Below, piece by piece: positions 29,147 through 36,973 of a DNA stretch of 36,973 nt; within the stretch, counting starts at the first letter, position 1; each line of letters opens with the position of its first letter. Origin of the DNA: Pseudolabrys sp. (GTDB lineage: Bacteria > Pseudomonadota > Alphaproteobacteria > Rhizobiales > Xanthobacteraceae); NCBI GenBank assembly GCA_030684935.1, contig JAUXXH010000021.1:1-36973 (forward strand). Reading direction: 5' to 3'. The notes under the pieces were generated by a model. The model was not told where the DNA came from. It did no database searches and saw nothing but the letters and a program-made list of their open reading frames with translations. Position numbers and translations under genes: made by a program.

Positions 29147-29232
29147 GTAGGGTGGCTAAGCGAAGCGTGCCCACCTCTTTATCATAAAGACGTTGCGTGA
29201 GCCCGGTGCTCGCGCGCCTTGGCCCACCCTAC
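29147..29232. repeat. Interspersed repeat with 9-bp terminal inverted ends GTAGGGTGG / CCACCCTAC
   Basis: GTAGGGTGG (29147-29155) and CCACCCTAC (29224-29232) bracket about 70 bp containing AAGCGAAGCGTGCCCACC and GTGAGCCCGG. A diverged partial copy of its right part, about 80 percent identical, lies at 30863-30904. This type of element is common in Bradyrhizobium-like genomes and probably has no coding role. Confidence 0.65.
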
Positions 29233-29346
29233 CGGCTCAACACCCCCCGGTGCGAGCCTAAACAAAGGGCCACACCACCTCAATCAGGACGCAGTTCACT
29301 CCGCATCCGCTCCATAGTACATTTCCCGCCTAGGGGAGTGACTCGT

Positions 29347-30204
29347 GTGGCTGAAATTAAACTGGCTGAAAAATTCATCGCTTATATCGATATCCTCGGA
29401 TACTCTGCTCTGACTAAAGCGGCGGAGGCTGGCACAGATTTTTCGTTTTCCGACCTTGAAGCGCTTTTAAAAGTTCTTGGTTCGGAGGATGATCGCAAGC
29501 ATCATCAAAAATACGGCCCGACTACCTGCCCAATGGCACCGCGCAATCGCGAGGACCTCGATTTTCAGGTCGCGCAGGTTTGGGATTCCGTCGTCGTCTC
29601 AGCCGAGATCTCTCCCGGCGGCGTTGTTAATATAGTCTCGCACTGCTTCGGAGTATGCATCCGCCTCCTGGCGAGCGGGGTGATGTGCCGAGGTTACGTC
29701 ACGAGAGGCATGATTTATCATGATGGCCAACGGATATTCGGTTCCGGCCACGTCGATACGGTGGCACGCGAGCGGCAAGTCACTTTCTTCAAACAAGATG
29801 CAGATGAAAGAGGCACCCCCTTCATCGAAATTGATCCCGAAGTAGTTGGGTACATTTCTGCCCAACCCGACAAATGCGTGAAGGAAATGTTCGGACGCAT
29901 GACCCTCACGCACGAAGGGGTCACGGCGATCTTTCCAATCAAGTTACTATCGCATCCGCTTGTGATCGGCGGCATCGGTAGACGTGAATTCAACCCTAAA
30001 GAAGAGAGGCAGAGCAATGAAGGCGTACGCGAGGAACTGAAAAACCTGAAGGCGAAGCTAATGAACTTTGTCAATAAATCGGATTTGTCTGCTACGAAAA
30101 AGGCTAACCATTACATTCGCGCAATTGATAGGCAGTTGAATATCTGTGATCGTACAGATGAAATGATCGACGCCCTATGTCAGCCGTTTCCGAGTCACAG
30201 ATAG
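29347..30204 (+). CDS. Orphan class III nucleotide cyclase-like protein
   Basis: 285 residues. FIAYIDILGYSALTKAAE (Asp15) and VWDSVVVSAE (Asp80) resemble the two metal-binding Asp segments of class III adenylate/guanylate cyclases, and VMCRGYVTRGMIYHDGQRIFGSG matches the region where such uncharacterised proteins have RGxxxxGxxYHD...vfG. No other domain, sensor or membrane helix is seen. The last ~90 residues are helical (NEGVREELKNLKAKLMNFVN). Cyclic-nucleotide chemistry, and especially the base used, cannot be told. The start GTG at 29347 is chosen because GGGGAG (29333-29338) lies eight bases before it; GTG at 29338 is an alternative. The gene is distinctly more AT-rich than its neighbours and lies in an accessory strip between a TA pair and an HTH gene. 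Confidence 0.6.
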   Translation: MAEIKLAEKFIAYIDILGYSALTKAAEAGTDFSFSDLEALLKVLGSEDDRKHHQKYGPTTCPMAPRNREDLDFQVAQVWDSVVVSAEISPGGVVNIVSHCFGVCIRLLASGVMCRGYVTRGMIYHDGQRIFGSGHVDTVARERQVTFFKQDADERGTPFIEIDPEVVGYISAQPDKCVKEMFGRMTLTHEGVTAIFPIKLLSHPLVIGGIGRREFNPKEERQSNEGVREELKNLKAKLMNFVNKSDLSATKKANHYIRAIDRQLNICDRTDEMIDALCQPFPSHR

Positions 30205-30239
30205 ACACAGAATTTTTTTCGGTGTTTTCTGCTGACGTT

Positions 30240-30788
30240 CTAACTCGTACCTACCCCACCCAACTCCTTCTCCACCTCCCTCACCTTCTTCTTCAGCCTC
30301 CGCGCCATATCACCTCCGCCCTCATCAATCACCGCATTCGCCTGCTTGACGATCGCCGCATCGATCGCGGCCGCGCGCGCGAGCTTGCCGTGGCGATACA
30401 TCCAGCGCGCCACCGTGGCCCAGTCCCACAGCGGGCTTTCCGACGTCACCCTGGCGACCGGCGCTGGGAAATCCCTGGCGCGCGTGCCCTTGGAATAATT
30501 CGTCATCGCCGCGCGCGTCAGCCCGGCGCGTGCCGCCATGTCCGACAGGCTGACCAGCGGATCGGGCTCGACGCGGTCGACCGTGGCGCCGGCTTTTTTC
30601 ACGTCCGCGATGGCGGAGGCGATGGCCTCTTGCAGCGACGCCGCCGCGCGGGCGAAGTCGAGGATGATGTGGCCCTTCTGGAAGGCGATGGTCGCGTCGT
30701 CGCAGCCCGCTTCGTAGAACCGGTCGAAGAAGTCCCCGGCCTTCGGATCGAGACCGGAGGCGATGATGCTGAACGTATGGTTTTTCAT
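30240..30788 (-). CDS. HTH-type DNA-binding protein, family of unknown role
   Basis: 182 residues from the ATG at 30786-30788 (MKNHTFSIIASGLDPKAGDF). The N-terminal half (DDATIAFQKGHIILDFARAA) is an alpha/beta unit, and the middle has a helix-turn-helix-like segment, PLVSLSDMAARAGLTRAAMT, followed by SPLWDWATVARWMYRHGKLA. Similar proteins, usually labelled helix-turn-helix regulators, exist in many proteobacteria, but no target is known. The start was chosen because a promoter (30821-30849) lies immediately upstream of it; the frame reaching to 30842 would include that promoter. The C-terminus is basic (ARRLKKKVREVEKEL). It could regulate the neighbouring genes, which is inference only. Confidence 0.65.
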   Translation of the reverse strand: MKNHTFSIIASGLDPKAGDFFDRFYEAGCDDATIAFQKGHIILDFARAAASLQEAIASAIADVKKAGATVDRVEPDPLVSLSDMAARAGLTRAAMTNYSKGTRARDFPAPVARVTSESPLWDWATVARWMYRHGKLARAAAIDAAIVKQANAVIDEGGGDMARRLKKKVREVEKELGGVGTS

Positions 30789-30820
30789 CGGCGCGGTTAC
30801 GGCATGGGTCGTCGCCGCAT

Positions 30821-30849
30821 AAATTAGCAAGCGTGTTAACATCTGTAAA
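30821..30849 (-). promoter_or_regulatory. Sigma70-like promoter for the HTH gene
   Basis: On the minus strand, TTTACA (30844-30849), a 17-bp spacer and TAATTT (30821-30826). The spacing is optimal. It supports the start at 30788 and an approximately 25-base leader. Confidence 0.5.
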
Positions 30850-30954
30850 CAGACGGCGGCGCGCGTGAGCCCGGCGCAAGCGCGCTTTGGCCCGTCCTAC
30901 GAGCGACCCAAATCGGGAACGACCGGACCCATTTCGGGTACGATCAAGCCGCGC

Positions 30955-32019
30955 CTACCCCGCCGCCCCCTCCCCGTTCTTCCTTGCCGTCGTGTAAATC
31001 CCCCACGCCGCCATGAACAACGCCGCGATCACCGGGCCGATGACAAAACCGTTGAGGCCGAAACTGGCGATGCCGCCGAGCGTCGAGATCAGCACCACGT
31101 AGTCCGGCATCTTGGTGTCCTTGCCGATCAAATACGGCCGCAGGAAATTGTCGACCAAGCCGATCACCAGCGCGCCGAACAAGATCAGGGTCACGCCCTG
31201 CCACACCGCGCCGGTCGCCAGCAGATAGATCGCCACCGGCAGCCACACCACCGCGGCGCCGATGCCCGGCAGCAGCGACACGAAGGCCATCACCACCGCC
31301 CACAGCACCGGCGCGCCGATGCCCAGCACCCAGAAGATCAGGCCGCCGAGCGCGCCCTGCGCCAGCGCCACCAGCATGCCGCCTTTGACGGTGGCGCGCG
31401 TCACGGTGACGAATTTGGCGATCAGCGCGCGGCGCCGGTCGGGGCGCAGCGGCACCGCCTCGCGGATACGCGCCGACAGCTTGTCGCCGTCGCGCAGCAG
31501 GAAGAACAGCAGGTACAGCATCACGAACAGATTGAGGAGGAAGTCGAAGGTGGTCTGCCCGATGCTGAACGCCTGCGTCGCGATCGCCTGGCTGCCGGCC
31601 AGCAGGCCGCCGGAGATGCGCTCCTGCACCGCGTCGAACGAGGTCAGGCCGAAGCGCTGCAGCAGGCCCTCGACCCACGAGGGTGCGGCGTCGCGCGCCT
31701 GCTGGAAGAACTGGCCGATGTTGAGTTCGCCGGACTTGATGCGGTTGTAGAGCTCCAGCGCTTCCTGGGTCAGCGCCGCGCCGATCAGCGCCAGCGGCAC
31801 GATCACGGTGGCGACGATGATGCCGAGCGTCGCCAGCGCGGCGAGGTTGGCGCGCCCGCCCATCGCGCGCCGCAGCCGCCGGAACAGCGGGGCAAACAGC
31901 AGCGCGATCACCGTGCCCCAGAGCACCGCGCTGAAAAGCGGCAGCAGCACCCAGCCGAACAGGATGGTCACCGCCGCCAGCAGCAGCAGAAAGGCCTTTT
32001 GGTCGTCGGGGCGCGGCAT
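30955..32019 (-). CDS. AI-2E family (PerM/YdiK-like) transporter
   Basis: 354 residues from the ATG at 32017-32019 (MPRPDDQKAFLLLL). About eight membrane helices, with the family pattern FLLNLFVMLYLLFFLLRDGDKL before the central loop, ALAQGALGGLIFWVLGIGAPVLW, and LVDNFLRPYLIGKDTKMPDYVV in the C-terminal part. COG0628 members include the proposed AI-2 exporter TqsA and Na+/H+ antiporters, so the substrate is open. Upstream in-frame starts reach to 32103; I preferred the one just before the first helix, although its ribosome-binding site is weak. The gene is downstream of, and possibly co-transcribed with, the 52-residue gene at 32240. Confidence 0.86.
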   Translation of the reverse strand: MPRPDDQKAFLLLLAAVTILFGWVLLPLFSAVLWGTVIALLFAPLFRRLRRAMGGRANLAALATLGIIVATVIVPLALIGAALTQEALELYNRIKSGELNIGQFFQQARDAAPSWVEGLLQRFGLTSFDAVQERISGGLLAGSQAIATQAFSIGQTTFDFLLNLFVMLYLLFFLLRDGDKLSARIREAVPLRPDRRRALIAKFVTVTRATVKGGMLVALAQGALGGLIFWVLGIGAPVLWAVVMAFVSLLPGIGAAVVWLPVAIYLLATGAVWQGVTLILFGALVIGLVDNFLRPYLIGKDTKMPDYVVLISTLGGIASFGLNGFVIGPVIAALFMAAWGIYTTARKNGEGAAG

Positions 32020-32081
32020 AAGGTCTTTCTGGGCGGTGGTCAGGTGGCGGTTTGCCGCGGCAGCGCTGAAGGGCACCGGTC

Positions 32082-32240
32082 TTACGGTTTGCCCTTCTCC
32101 CACTGCGCGTCTTTCTTGGCCTTCTCCTGCTCGACCACATTCTTCGGCGGCTGGATCGCGGGATCCTGCGAGGTCTGGCCCGGCTCCTTCCAGGGCTGGT
32201 GGCTGGTGGAGGCGCTTTTGTCGTCGGCTTTGGCGGTCAT
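32082..32240 (-). CDS. Small hydrophilic protein
   Basis: 52 residues, MTAKADDKSASTSHQPWKEP onward, rich in Lys, Gln, Pro and Glu, without predicted structure except the C-terminal VVEQEKAKKDAQWEKGK. GAGG stands about six bases before the ATG at 32238-32240, which favours this start over the longer frame to 32426. It lies 62 bp upstream of the AI-2E permease on the same strand. I do not know its function. Confidence 0.6.
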   Translation of the reverse strand: MTAKADDKSASTSHQPWKEPGQTSQDPAIQPPKNVVEQEKAKKDAQWEKGKP

Positions 32241-32397
32241 CGGGAACCTCGTTTTCTGGAACCTCAACGCCGGCCGCGCCCGCCTGTTCCGTCGGGTTCC
32301 CGGCACACCACGATCGCCAGCCATTTTTTCGGCTTGATCCGGATCAATGAATGGGTGGCCACGGCGGCGTATTAAAAATAAAGTAGGGAGGCGCGTG

Positions 32398-32604
32398 ATG
32401 TCCCGGTTTCGTGTGAGTTTCTTCAAGCGTCTGCAGAATTCCCAAGGTCACCAGTTCAAGTGCCTGCAGGATCGCTTCGACATTCCCGCCTCCGACGCGG
32501 CGCAGGCCGAGATGCAGGCGGCGCGGCAGTTCGAACAGCTGCACCGCACCCGCAACTGGCGCACCAACGCCGACGTCATCGAGGTCGAACCGGCGCAGCA
32601 GTAG
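32398..32604 (+). CDS. Small conserved-looking basic protein
   Basis: 68 residues from the ATG at 32398, with GGGAGG (32386-32391) as a good ribosome-binding site. MSRFRVSFFKRLQNSQGHQFKCLQ begins a basic segment, and the later part EMQAARQFEQLHRTRNWRTNADVIEVE is helical and acidic. Proteins of this look (MSRFRVSFFK..) are found in rhizobial genomes, and their function is unknown. It is divergent from the small gene at 32240. Confidence 0.7.
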   Translation: MSRFRVSFFKRLQNSQGHQFKCLQDRFDIPASDAAQAEMQAARQFEQLHRTRNWRTNADVIEVEPAQQ

Positions 32605-32641
32605 CCGCACGCCCGCGTTACGGGCTGTGACCGAATCCGCA

Positions 32642-32698
32642 CACCACGCGGGAAAGTGGTGCGCAATCGGCGCGCTATGTCTTTTGTCATAGACAAAA
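32642..32698. promoter_or_regulatory. Two inverted repeats upstream of the autotransporter gene
   Basis: CACCAC-N8-GTGGTG (32642-32661) and TTTTGTC-ATA-GACAAAA (32682-32698), the second a perfect 7-bp dyad in an AT-rich patch 52 bp before the ATG at 32750. The second is well placed for an operator or the promoter region of the autotransporter. A TetR-type regulator gene lies on the far side of the autotransporter, but a link is speculative. Confidence 0.5.
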
Positions 32699-32749
32699 TT
32701 TTTGCGACATCGTCTTTGCTTGCTCTGAAATTTCGGGGGCGAGACGAAC

Positions 32750-35700
32750 ATGTGCGGTGGAAGGGCGTTGCGCCGGTTGCGCAATGTAGTGTTGCTTGGT
32801 TCAACAGCGATCGGCGCGGCTTTGCTGGTCAACGGAATTGCCACTGAGGCCGGCGCCACAGCCGTCAAACCTCAGGTTCAAAACCCGCAAGGCCAAAACC
32901 CTCAAGTCCGAAGCCCTCAAGTCCGAAGCCCTCAGGTCCAGAGCGCCAGGCGCGGGGCGCAGACCCCGGCCAAAGCGGCGCAAGCCGAAACACCCTTCAC
33001 GCCGCCGCGCCTGTCGCTCGACGTCGAGCAGCGGCTCAATCTGTCGATCCGCGACGGCAAGCGCGGCCTGCTCGCCGGCGTGTTCGACGCCGTCCACGCC
33101 GAGCCGTCGCGCCGCGACGCGGTGCTCGGCCATGCCGCGACGCTGGCGCCGTCGCTGTTGCGCGACCTCACCACCGCCGCCGATCTCGGCCGCTTGCTGC
33201 ATGGCCAACCGCTGGTGCTAGGGCCGCAATCGGCAGCGATCATCGCCGCGCAGACCACGCGCACCGCCCAGGCCGCACCGCTCGGCGCCTCCGCCTATGC
33301 GTCGCCGCGTGCCGACAACCCGTCGCCGAATTTGCCCAGTCCGCTGCCGAGCTTGCAGGCGCAAACCTGGAACCACGACCTGATCGGCTCCGCCGTCGCC
33401 CATGGCCGCGGCTATACCGGCGCCGGCGTTGCCGTGATGGTCGGCGACACCGGCTTCGATCTCGACAACAAGGCGCTGGCCGGCAAGTTCGACGTTGCCC
33501 GCGGCGGCAATTACATCGTCAACACGCCGACCACGCCGGAAGACCCGACCTTCGTCGGCCTGCAGTCCGACACCGACAGCCACGGCACCCATGTCGCCGG
33601 CATCATCGCCGCCGGCAAGTTCGACAACGTGGCGATGCACGGCGTCGCCTATGACTCGACCATCATCCCGATGCGGCTGCTGCTGGCCGGCAACCAGGCG
33701 CCGCTGGCGGAATATGCCGAGAACATCCCCGAGCCGTTCGAGCATGTGCTGACGCATTTCGCCGAAACGCCCGGGGTGATGGTGTTCAACGCCAGCTACG
33801 GCCCGAGCCTGCCGGACGGCACGCCGCCGCAGTCGGTCTGGAACCTGCCGCCGGGCACCGGCGAATACAAGGGCGCCATGCTGGCGCTGCAGGCCGGCAA
33901 GATCATCGTCGCCGCCACCGGCAACGAACGCGGCGACCATCCGGTCGCCGGCCTCAATCCGTCGGGCCTGGCGCTTTACCCGTTCATCAATCCGGCCCAC
34001 GCCAATCTCGGCGTCTATAACGACAACGGCGTCGGCCTGAATTTCTCGGCGCTGCAGAACCAGCCCGGCCTGATCATCGGCGTGATGGCGGTCGGCGCCG
34101 CCAAGGAAGCGGCGGACTATTCGAATTACTGCGGCGTCACCGCGGCCTGGTGCGTGGCCGCGCCGGGCGGCAACATGCCGAACGATCCCGGCATCTATTC
34201 GACGGTTCCGCTGGACACCTATGGCTTCCTGCAAGGCACGTCGATGGCGGCGCCGACCGTGTCGGGCGCGATCGCGGCGCTGATCCAGGCCTATCCCGGC
34301 TACAATGCCCAGGATCTGGCGCATGTGCTGTTCTCGACGACCGAAGATCTCGGCCTGCCCGGCATGGACGCCGTGTTCGGTCACGGCCTGATCCGGCTCG
34401 ACCGCGCCACCGACGGTCCGGTGACGCTGGCGGCCGGTGCGACCGCGACCGTGGCCGCCGGCGCCACTACTTACTGGAGCCAGCCGCTGATCGCGTCCGG
34501 CGCCTTCAGCAAAGACGGCGACGGCGTGCTGACGGTCGCCGGCCGCACCAGCGCGCCGGGCAACGTCAACGTGCTGCAAGGCACGCTGGCGGTCGACGGC
34601 ACGCTGAGCGTCACCGGCGCCGGCAACGCGCTGAGCGTCGGCCAGGCCGGTACGCTGGCGGGCTTCGGCTTGGTCGGCGGCAACACCACCATCGGCGGCG
34701 TGCTGTCGCCGGGCAAGATGGCCAACAGCGAGGACCTGATCGCCAACAATGTGATCGCGCCGGGCACGGTGCTGAACGGCAATTCCGCCGGCGTGCTGAC
34801 ATTCGCCGGCAACGTGACGCTGCTGTCGACCGCCACCACCCGCATCGACATCGACGGCAACCTCAACACGCTCGGCGGTCCCGGCACCTTCGACCGCATC
34901 GTCGTCAGCGGCGCCGGCAACACCTTCACCGCGGGCGGCGCGCTGACGCCGGTGCTGCGCGACAGCGTCGGCACGCCCAGCAATTACACGCCCGCGATCG
35001 GCAACAAGTTCGCCATCGTGCAGGCCGTCAATGGCGCGGCCACCGCCGGCACGTTCTCCTCGCTGGTGCAGCCGGTCGCCGGCCTGCCCGCCAATGGCCG
35101 TTTCGACCTGATCTACCAGCCGACCGCGCTGACGCTGGCGGTGACGCCGAACAGCTTCGCGGCGATGAATCTCGGCCCGCAGGCGCAGGCCGTCGCCGGC
35201 ATTCTCGACAGCCGCCGCGTCGCGCCCGGCACCCTGCCGTCTGCCAGCAGCAAGGCGCTGTACGACGCGCTCTACAATCTCGACAACCCGGCCGCCTATG
35301 ACACCGCACTGACGCAACTGTCGGGCCCCGGCCAGCCGGCCGCGAATGCAGCCTCGATGCAGGCGTTCCAGGGCTTCATGGGTTCGGTCGGCGACCGCCA
35401 GGATGCGCTCGCGAGCGGCGGCAGCGTGGCGCAAAGCGGCACCGCGCAGGCGATCGGCTTCGCCTTTGCCGGCAGGGATGTCAGCGCGGTGTCGAGCCAG
35501 GCGGCGCAGGCCTTCGCCAGCGTGCCGGCCGCGTCGCCGCGGGTGCACGACGGCTGGAGCGTCTGGGGCCAGGGCTTCGGCCGCTGGAGCACGGTCGGCG
35601 ATTCCGGCACGCTCGCCGGCTCGAGCAGCCGCAGCGGCGGCTTCAGCCTCGGCGCCGACCGCATGCTGGCGCGCGACCTGATCGGCGGCGTCGCCTTCGG

Positions 35701-36361
35701 CTTCGCCCGCACCTCCACCAGCACGGCCGGCGCGAGCTCCACCTCCGACACCTACAGCGGCGCGCTCTATGCCAGCTGGACGCCGGGCCCGGCCGTGGTC
35801 GATGTGCGCGCCGTCGCAGGACCCAGCCAGATGCGCAGCTCGCGCAACATCATGCTGGCGCCGGGGCCGCTGCAGGGCAACGCCGATGGCTTCGGCGGCG
35901 GCGTGGCGCTGGAAGCCGGCTACCGCATTGCGCTCGCAGGCGTCACGTTAAAGCCCTATGCCGGCATCGCCTGGCAGGGCCTGCGCCGCGACGGCTACAC
36001 CGAGAGCCAGCAGCCGTTCGGTCTCGCCTACGCGTCGCAGTTCTACGACAAGCTGACCACAACGATCGGCCTGGCAGTGAGCCACCGGCAGACCTTCGCC
36101 AACGGCGTCACGCTGATGCCGGAGTTCAAGGCCGGCTGGGCTCACGACCTGCGCGACACGACGCTGACGAGCGAAGCCGCGCTGCTCGACACGCTGTTCA
36201 CGGTCAACGCCGCAGCCCCGGGCCGCAACGCGGCGCTGGTCGGCTTCAAGATGTCGGGCTGGGCCGATGAAAGCTTCCGCCTGTTCGCCGCCTATAACGG
36301 CGAATTCCGCTCCAACGCCAGCAGCCACCAGGTCTCCGGCGGCGCAAGGTTTGCGTGGTAG
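32750..36361 (+). CDS. Subtilisin-type (S8) autotransporter protease
   Basis: 1203 residues. The signal region is about residues 1-36 (NVVLLGSTAIGAALL). A low-complexity stretch with PQVQ/PQVRS repeats (41-65) follows. The S8 protease domain spans about 205-560: catalytic Asp233 in VGDTGFDLDN, His278 in DSHGTHVAGI and Ser498 in GTSMAAPTVSG. A beta-helix passenger then has the autotransporter repeat (about 600-660, NVLQGTLAVDGTLSVTGAGN and LGGVLSPGK-like turns). The C-terminal ~270 residues form the beta-barrel, ending in GGARFAW with an aromatic last residue. Known members cleave surface or host proteins, sometimes releasing other adhesins. The catalytic triad is complete. A moderate ribosome-binding site (GGGGCGAG) precedes the ATG at 32750. 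It is separated from the neighbouring genes and probably monocistronic. Confidence 0.93.
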   Translation: MCGGRALRRLRNVVLLGSTAIGAALLVNGIATEAGATAVKPQVQNPQGQNPQVRSPQVRSPQVQSARRGAQTPAKAAQAETPFTPPRLSLDVEQRLNLSIRDGKRGLLAGVFDAVHAEPSRRDAVLGHAATLAPSLLRDLTTAADLGRLLHGQPLVLGPQSAAIIAAQTTRTAQAAPLGASAYASPRADNPSPNLPSPLPSLQAQTWNHDLIGSAVAHGRGYTGAGVAVMVGDTGFDLDNKALAGKFDVARGGNYIVNTPTTPEDPTFVGLQSDTDSHGTHVAGIIAAGKFDNVAMHGVAYDSTIIPMRLLLAGNQAPLAEYAENIPEPFEHVLTHFAETPGVMVFNASYGPSLPDGTPPQSVWNLPPGTGEYKGAMLALQAGKIIVAATGNERGDHPVAGLNPSGLALYPFINPAHANLGVYNDNGVGLNFSALQNQPGLIIGVMAVGAAKEAADYSNYCGVTAAWCVAAPGGNMPNDPGIYSTVPLDTYGFLQGTSMAAPTVSGAIAALIQAYPGYNAQDLAHVLFSTTEDLGLPGMDAVFGHGLIRLDRATDGPVTLAAGATATVAAGATTYWSQPLIASGAFSKDGDGVLTVAGRTSAPGNVNVLQGTLAVDGTLSVTGAGNALSVGQAGTLAGFGLVGGNTTIGGVLSPGKMANSEDLIANNVIAPGTVLNGNSAGVLTFAGNVTLLSTATTRIDIDGNLNTLGGPGTFDRIVVSGAGNTFTAGGALTPVLRDSVGTPSNYTPAIGNKFAIVQAVNGAATAGTFSSLVQPVAGLPANGRFDLIYQPTALTLAVTPNSFAAMNLGPQAQAVAGILDSRRVAPGTLPSASSKALYDALYNLDNPAAYDTALTQLSGPGQPAANAASMQAFQGFMGSVGDRQDALASGGSVAQSGTAQAIGFAFAGRDVSAVSSQAAQAFASVPAASPRVHDGWSVWGQGFGRWSTVGDSGTLAGSSSRSGGFSLGADRMLARDLIGGVAFGFARTSTSTAGASSTSDTYSGALYASWTPGPAVVDVRAVAGPSQMRSSRNIMLAPGPLQGNADGFGGGVALEAGYRIALAGVTLKPYAGIAWQGLRRDGYTESQQPFGLAYASQFYDKLTTTIGLAVSHRQTFANGVTLMPEFKAGWAHDLRDTTLTSEAALLDTLFTVNAAAPGRNAALVGFKMSGWADESFRLFAAYNGEFRSNASSHQVSGGARFAW

Positions 36362-36463
36362 GCGGGCATCCGCAGGCCCGTAGCCCGGACGAGCGCAGCA
36401 AAATCCGGGGCAAGCCTGTCCGCGCGCGGCTTCATGCCAACGGACAGTTCGGCCGGACGGGTC

Positions 36464-36973
36464 TCAAGCCTTGGCGCGGCCACGCCCTGCCGATTGACGC
36501 GGCCGCTTCGATACGACCAGACACTCCTTCGCCGGCGCCAGCCCTTGAATAAAAAGCTGTAGCGAACGCTGCAGCGCGGCAATGCCTTGGTCGATATCGA
36601 GATCCTTGGTCATGAGCCACCGGCGCAGCTCCACCTGAAAGATGCAGAATGCGACCCATCCGATGAAGCCGGAATCTTCAGACGACCGGATCATACCGCG
36701 ATCCAGGGCTCGCTTCATGACGGCGCCAACCAGTTTGATGGCGCGTTCACGCGTGGCCTGAAAACGATCGGCCTGCCGCCCCGAGTCGTAAAAGGCCATC
36801 TCGCGCAGCATCAGCCGCGACAGCTCCGGCTGACGGCCGAAGAATTCATAGTGGTGGCGAAACACGGTCAGCAGATTCTGCAGACAGGTTTCATCCTCCC
36901 TGACAGCCGCCTCCGCCTTGCTTGTCGTCTCGGCCAGTTCGTCGTTGGCCACCAGGAACAGGAGATCGCGCTT
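36464..36973 (-). CDS. TetR-family regulator, C-terminal part (5' end outside window)
   Basis: 170 codons are visible. The first residues KRDLLFLVANDEL are the linker after the TetR DNA-binding domain (normally ...F..K..L), and the rest is the helical ligand domain (NLLTVFRHHYEFFGRQPEL, LMLREMAFYDSGRQADRF). The N-terminal HTH lies beyond the right edge, so neither the start nor the DNA site can be seen. The final residues SAGRGRAKA are basic. The ligand is unknown. It is convergent with the autotransporter, with about 100 bp between the stops that contain only a short dispersed-repeat-like sequence. Confidence 0.75.
   Translation of the reverse strand, partial: KRDLLFLVANDELAETTSKAEAAVREDETCLQNLLTVFRHHYEFFGRQPELSRLMLREMAFYDSGRQADRFQATRERAIKLVGAVMKRALDRGMIRSSEDSGFIGWVAFCIFQVELRRWLMTKDLDIDQGIAALQRSLQLFIQGLAPAKECLVVSKRPRQSAGRGRAKA

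Noticed and set aside
29195..30904. Two similar 42-bp segments (29195-29236 and 30863-30904) as ends of a composite mobile element around the cyclase-like gene
   Set aside because: They are direct, only about 80 percent identical, and belong to a dispersed repeat type. No target duplication or recombinase is present.
33218..35548. A 776-codon open frame antisense to the autotransporter
   Set aside because: The translation is Arg/Gly/Ala-rich with no recognisable domain, while the sense strand encodes a complete S8 autotransporter with catalytic triad.
1..36973. tRNA, rRNA or CRISPR genes
   Set aside because: I saw no T-loop motifs, no rRNA segments and no regularly spaced direct repeats apart from the coding repeat at 5644-6078.

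Overview
The window looks like a piece of GC-rich alphaproteobacterial chromosome, most likely Hyphomicrobiales of the Bradyrhizobium/Rhodopseudomonas/Xanthobacteraceae kind. This is inferred from strong G/C third-position bias, a candidate GPR/RgsE-type polar-growth scaffold, a CtrA-type box, a PmtA-like phospholipid methyltransferase, N-acetyl-D-glutamate racemase (DgcA), and several short dispersed palindromic repeats. No 16S rRNA or tRNA is present, so the genus cannot be fixed.

Layout. 1-2113: housekeeping genes (FAD monooxygenase cut by the window edge, thioesterase, 2Fe-2S ferredoxin, Hpt protein). 2114-7230: a 440-bp regulatory region with a perfect CtrA consensus, then a 1558-residue membrane-anchored coiled-coil protein. 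7466-11254 (minus): a complete Mla-type lipid transport operon (permease with STAS domain, ATPase, MCE protein, lipoprotein). 11358-12404: dgcA. 12418-13291: a toxin-antitoxin-like pair with a palindromic promoter.

13299-17576 is the most notable object: a complete 4278-bp IS1595-type element with perfect 24-bp terminal inverted repeats and a perfect 8-bp target duplication (ATTCAAGG). Besides its transposase it carries a three-gene cargo in the same operon: a 911-residue protein joining an HsdR-like nuclease motif, an N6-adenine methyltransferase and a specificity domain, then a RelE-like toxin and a 53-residue lysine-rich candidate antitoxin. The element looks intact and recently inserted, and it is clearly more AT-rich than its surroundings.

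17643-27179: mostly core genes. They include a periplasmic ClpP-like protein, an MFS transporter, a threonine dehydratase-type enzyme, a cluster with envelope or phospholipid roles (glycosyltransferase, LpxH-like phosphoesterase, PmtA), an SDR lacking the usual Tyr/Lys, PilZ, DUF1488 and small conserved proteins. Three copies of a nested palindromic repeat lie between these genes. 27458-30849: a FAH-family hydrolase with a clear terminator, an RHH/ParE toxin-antitoxin pair, an AT-richer orphan protein resembling a class III nucleotide cyclase, and an HTH protein. 30955-36973: AI-2E family permease, two small proteins, a subtilisin-type autotransporter, and a TetR-family regulator cut by the window end.

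Functionally, the window combines envelope biology (polar growth, lipid transport, phosphatidylcholine synthesis, autotransporter) with small selfish or defensive modules. There are three toxin-antitoxin-like pairs, and the transposon carries what appears to be a one-polypeptide restriction-modification enzyme.
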